From Candidatus Parcubacteria bacterium (GTDB lineage: Bacteria; Patescibacteriota; Minisyncoccia; Phycocordibacterales; UBA6065): DNA of 5,368 nt. This document shows, one piece after another, positions 5,027-5,368 of this stretch (position 1 is its first letter; the number at the start of each line of letters is the position of its first letter). Both the position numbers and the translations under genes were made by a program. Below the pieces are notes generated by a model. It did not search any database, was not told the DNA's origin, and saw only the letters and a list, made by a program, of their open reading frames with translations. The DNA is taken from NCBI GenBank assembly GCA_019661795.1, contig JAIFWQ010000027.1:1-5368 (forward strand), read 5' to 3'.

Positions 5027-5368
5027 ATGAAGAGAGAGATCGCGCTCCTCCTCCACGACATCCGCTCCGTATATAACGTAGGCGCGATATTCCGCACTGC
5101 GGACGCGATCGGCGCGTCGAAGATCTATATCACGGGCTATACGCCGGCGCCTCTCGACCGTTTTAACAATCCGCGCGCCGATCTCGCGAAATCGGCATTG
5201 GGCTCGGAAAAGACCATGCCGTGGGAATATGCGAAATCGCCGGCAAAGGTCATCGCCGATCTGAAGAAAAAAGGATTCCAGGTCGTCTCCCTCGAGCAAA
5301 CGGATGATTCCGTCGATTATAAAAAAGTGAAGCCCGCCGCGAAGGCTCTCGTCGTCTTCGGCAACGAA
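5027..5368 (+). CDS. SpoU/TrmH-family RNA 2'-O-methyltransferase, N-terminal fragment (cut by window edge)
   Basis: The first 114 residues are visible; the frame is open at the right edge. SpoU/TrmH enzymes use S-adenosylmethionine to methylate ribose 2'-OH groups in rRNA or tRNA and have a knotted SPOUT fold. Motif 1 is clear: HDIRSVYNVGAIFRTADAIG (residues 10-29), with the conserved Asn17 and Arg23. Motif 2 begins at the very end as VVFGNE (109-114), matching the family's FGxE...G pattern. The remaining AdoMet-binding motifs lie outside the window. It is a stand-alone catalytic domain without an N-terminal substrate-binding extension, since motif 1 comes at once. This does not tell rRNA from tRNA targets. 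The ATG at 5027 lies two bases after the tRNA-Lys CCA; no other start fits. No Shine-Dalgarno is available outside the tRNA, and the gene is probably co-transcribed with it. Confidence 0.92.
   Translation, partial: MKREIALLLHDIRSVYNVGAIFRTADAIGASKIYITGYTPAPLDRFNNPRADLAKSALGSEKTMPWEYAKSPAKVIADLKKKGFQVVSLEQTDDSVDYKKVKPAAKALVVFGNE

Noticed and set aside
4934..5299. A 121-codon minus-strand frame containing 'SRNRTCDPLLKRELLYRLSYG'
   Set aside because: That peptide is the well known false translation of the opposite strand of a tRNA gene; the rest is antisense to the methyltransferase.
1..5368. CRISPR arrays, insertion sequences, toxin-antitoxin or defence genes
   Set aside because: No direct repeats with spacers, no transposase motifs and no matching small gene pairs were found; all the long genes are housekeeping or have no such marks.

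Overview
The window looks like chromosomal DNA from an uncultivated bacterium of the Candidate Phyla Radiation (Patescibacteria, probably the Parcubacteria side). This is inferred from the gene set and protein style: a short Lys/Glu/Ala-rich DNA polymerase I without a proofreading domain, a shortened DNA polymerase III delta subunit, a GspE/PilB-type ATPase, compact genes with few spare bases, and almost no Shine-Dalgarno sequences. No phage, transposon, CRISPR or plasmid genes are visible. The DNA is moderately GC-rich and codon use is fairly uniform.

Layout from left to right. Bases 1-236 (minus strand) hold the N-terminal part of a GspE/PilB-family ATPase that runs off the left edge. A divergent intergenic region (237-370) carries an inverted repeat and a perfect sigma70-type promoter. 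This promoter drives a small unrecognised lipoprotein (371-763), which is closed by a strong intrinsic terminator (783-813). A new promoter then starts a tight plus-strand operon: tsaE (841-1293), polA (1297-3696) and holA (3703-4419), separated by only 3 and 6 bases. A minus-strand gene of unknown function (4482-4799) converges on holA and has its own terminator at 4431-4456. From 4866 to 4948 two divergent promoters sit back to back, one for that gene and one for tRNA-Lys(UUU) at 4949-5024. A SpoU/TrmH-family RNA methyltransferase begins at 5027, two bases after the tRNA CCA end, and runs off the right edge.

How the genes fit together. PolA and HolA are both replication proteins: repair and primer removal, and clamp loading. 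TsaE makes t6A37, a modification of ANN-decoding tRNAs that include tRNA-Lys(UUU). The last gene modifies rRNA or tRNA. The operon is therefore housekeeping, mixing replication with translation fidelity. The most unusual points are about expression. Two genes have a -10-like hexamer exactly six bases before the start codon, which suggests leaderless mRNAs. The methyltransferase mRNA would become nearly leaderless once the tRNA is cut free. I found no convincing new defence, mobile or biosynthetic system here.
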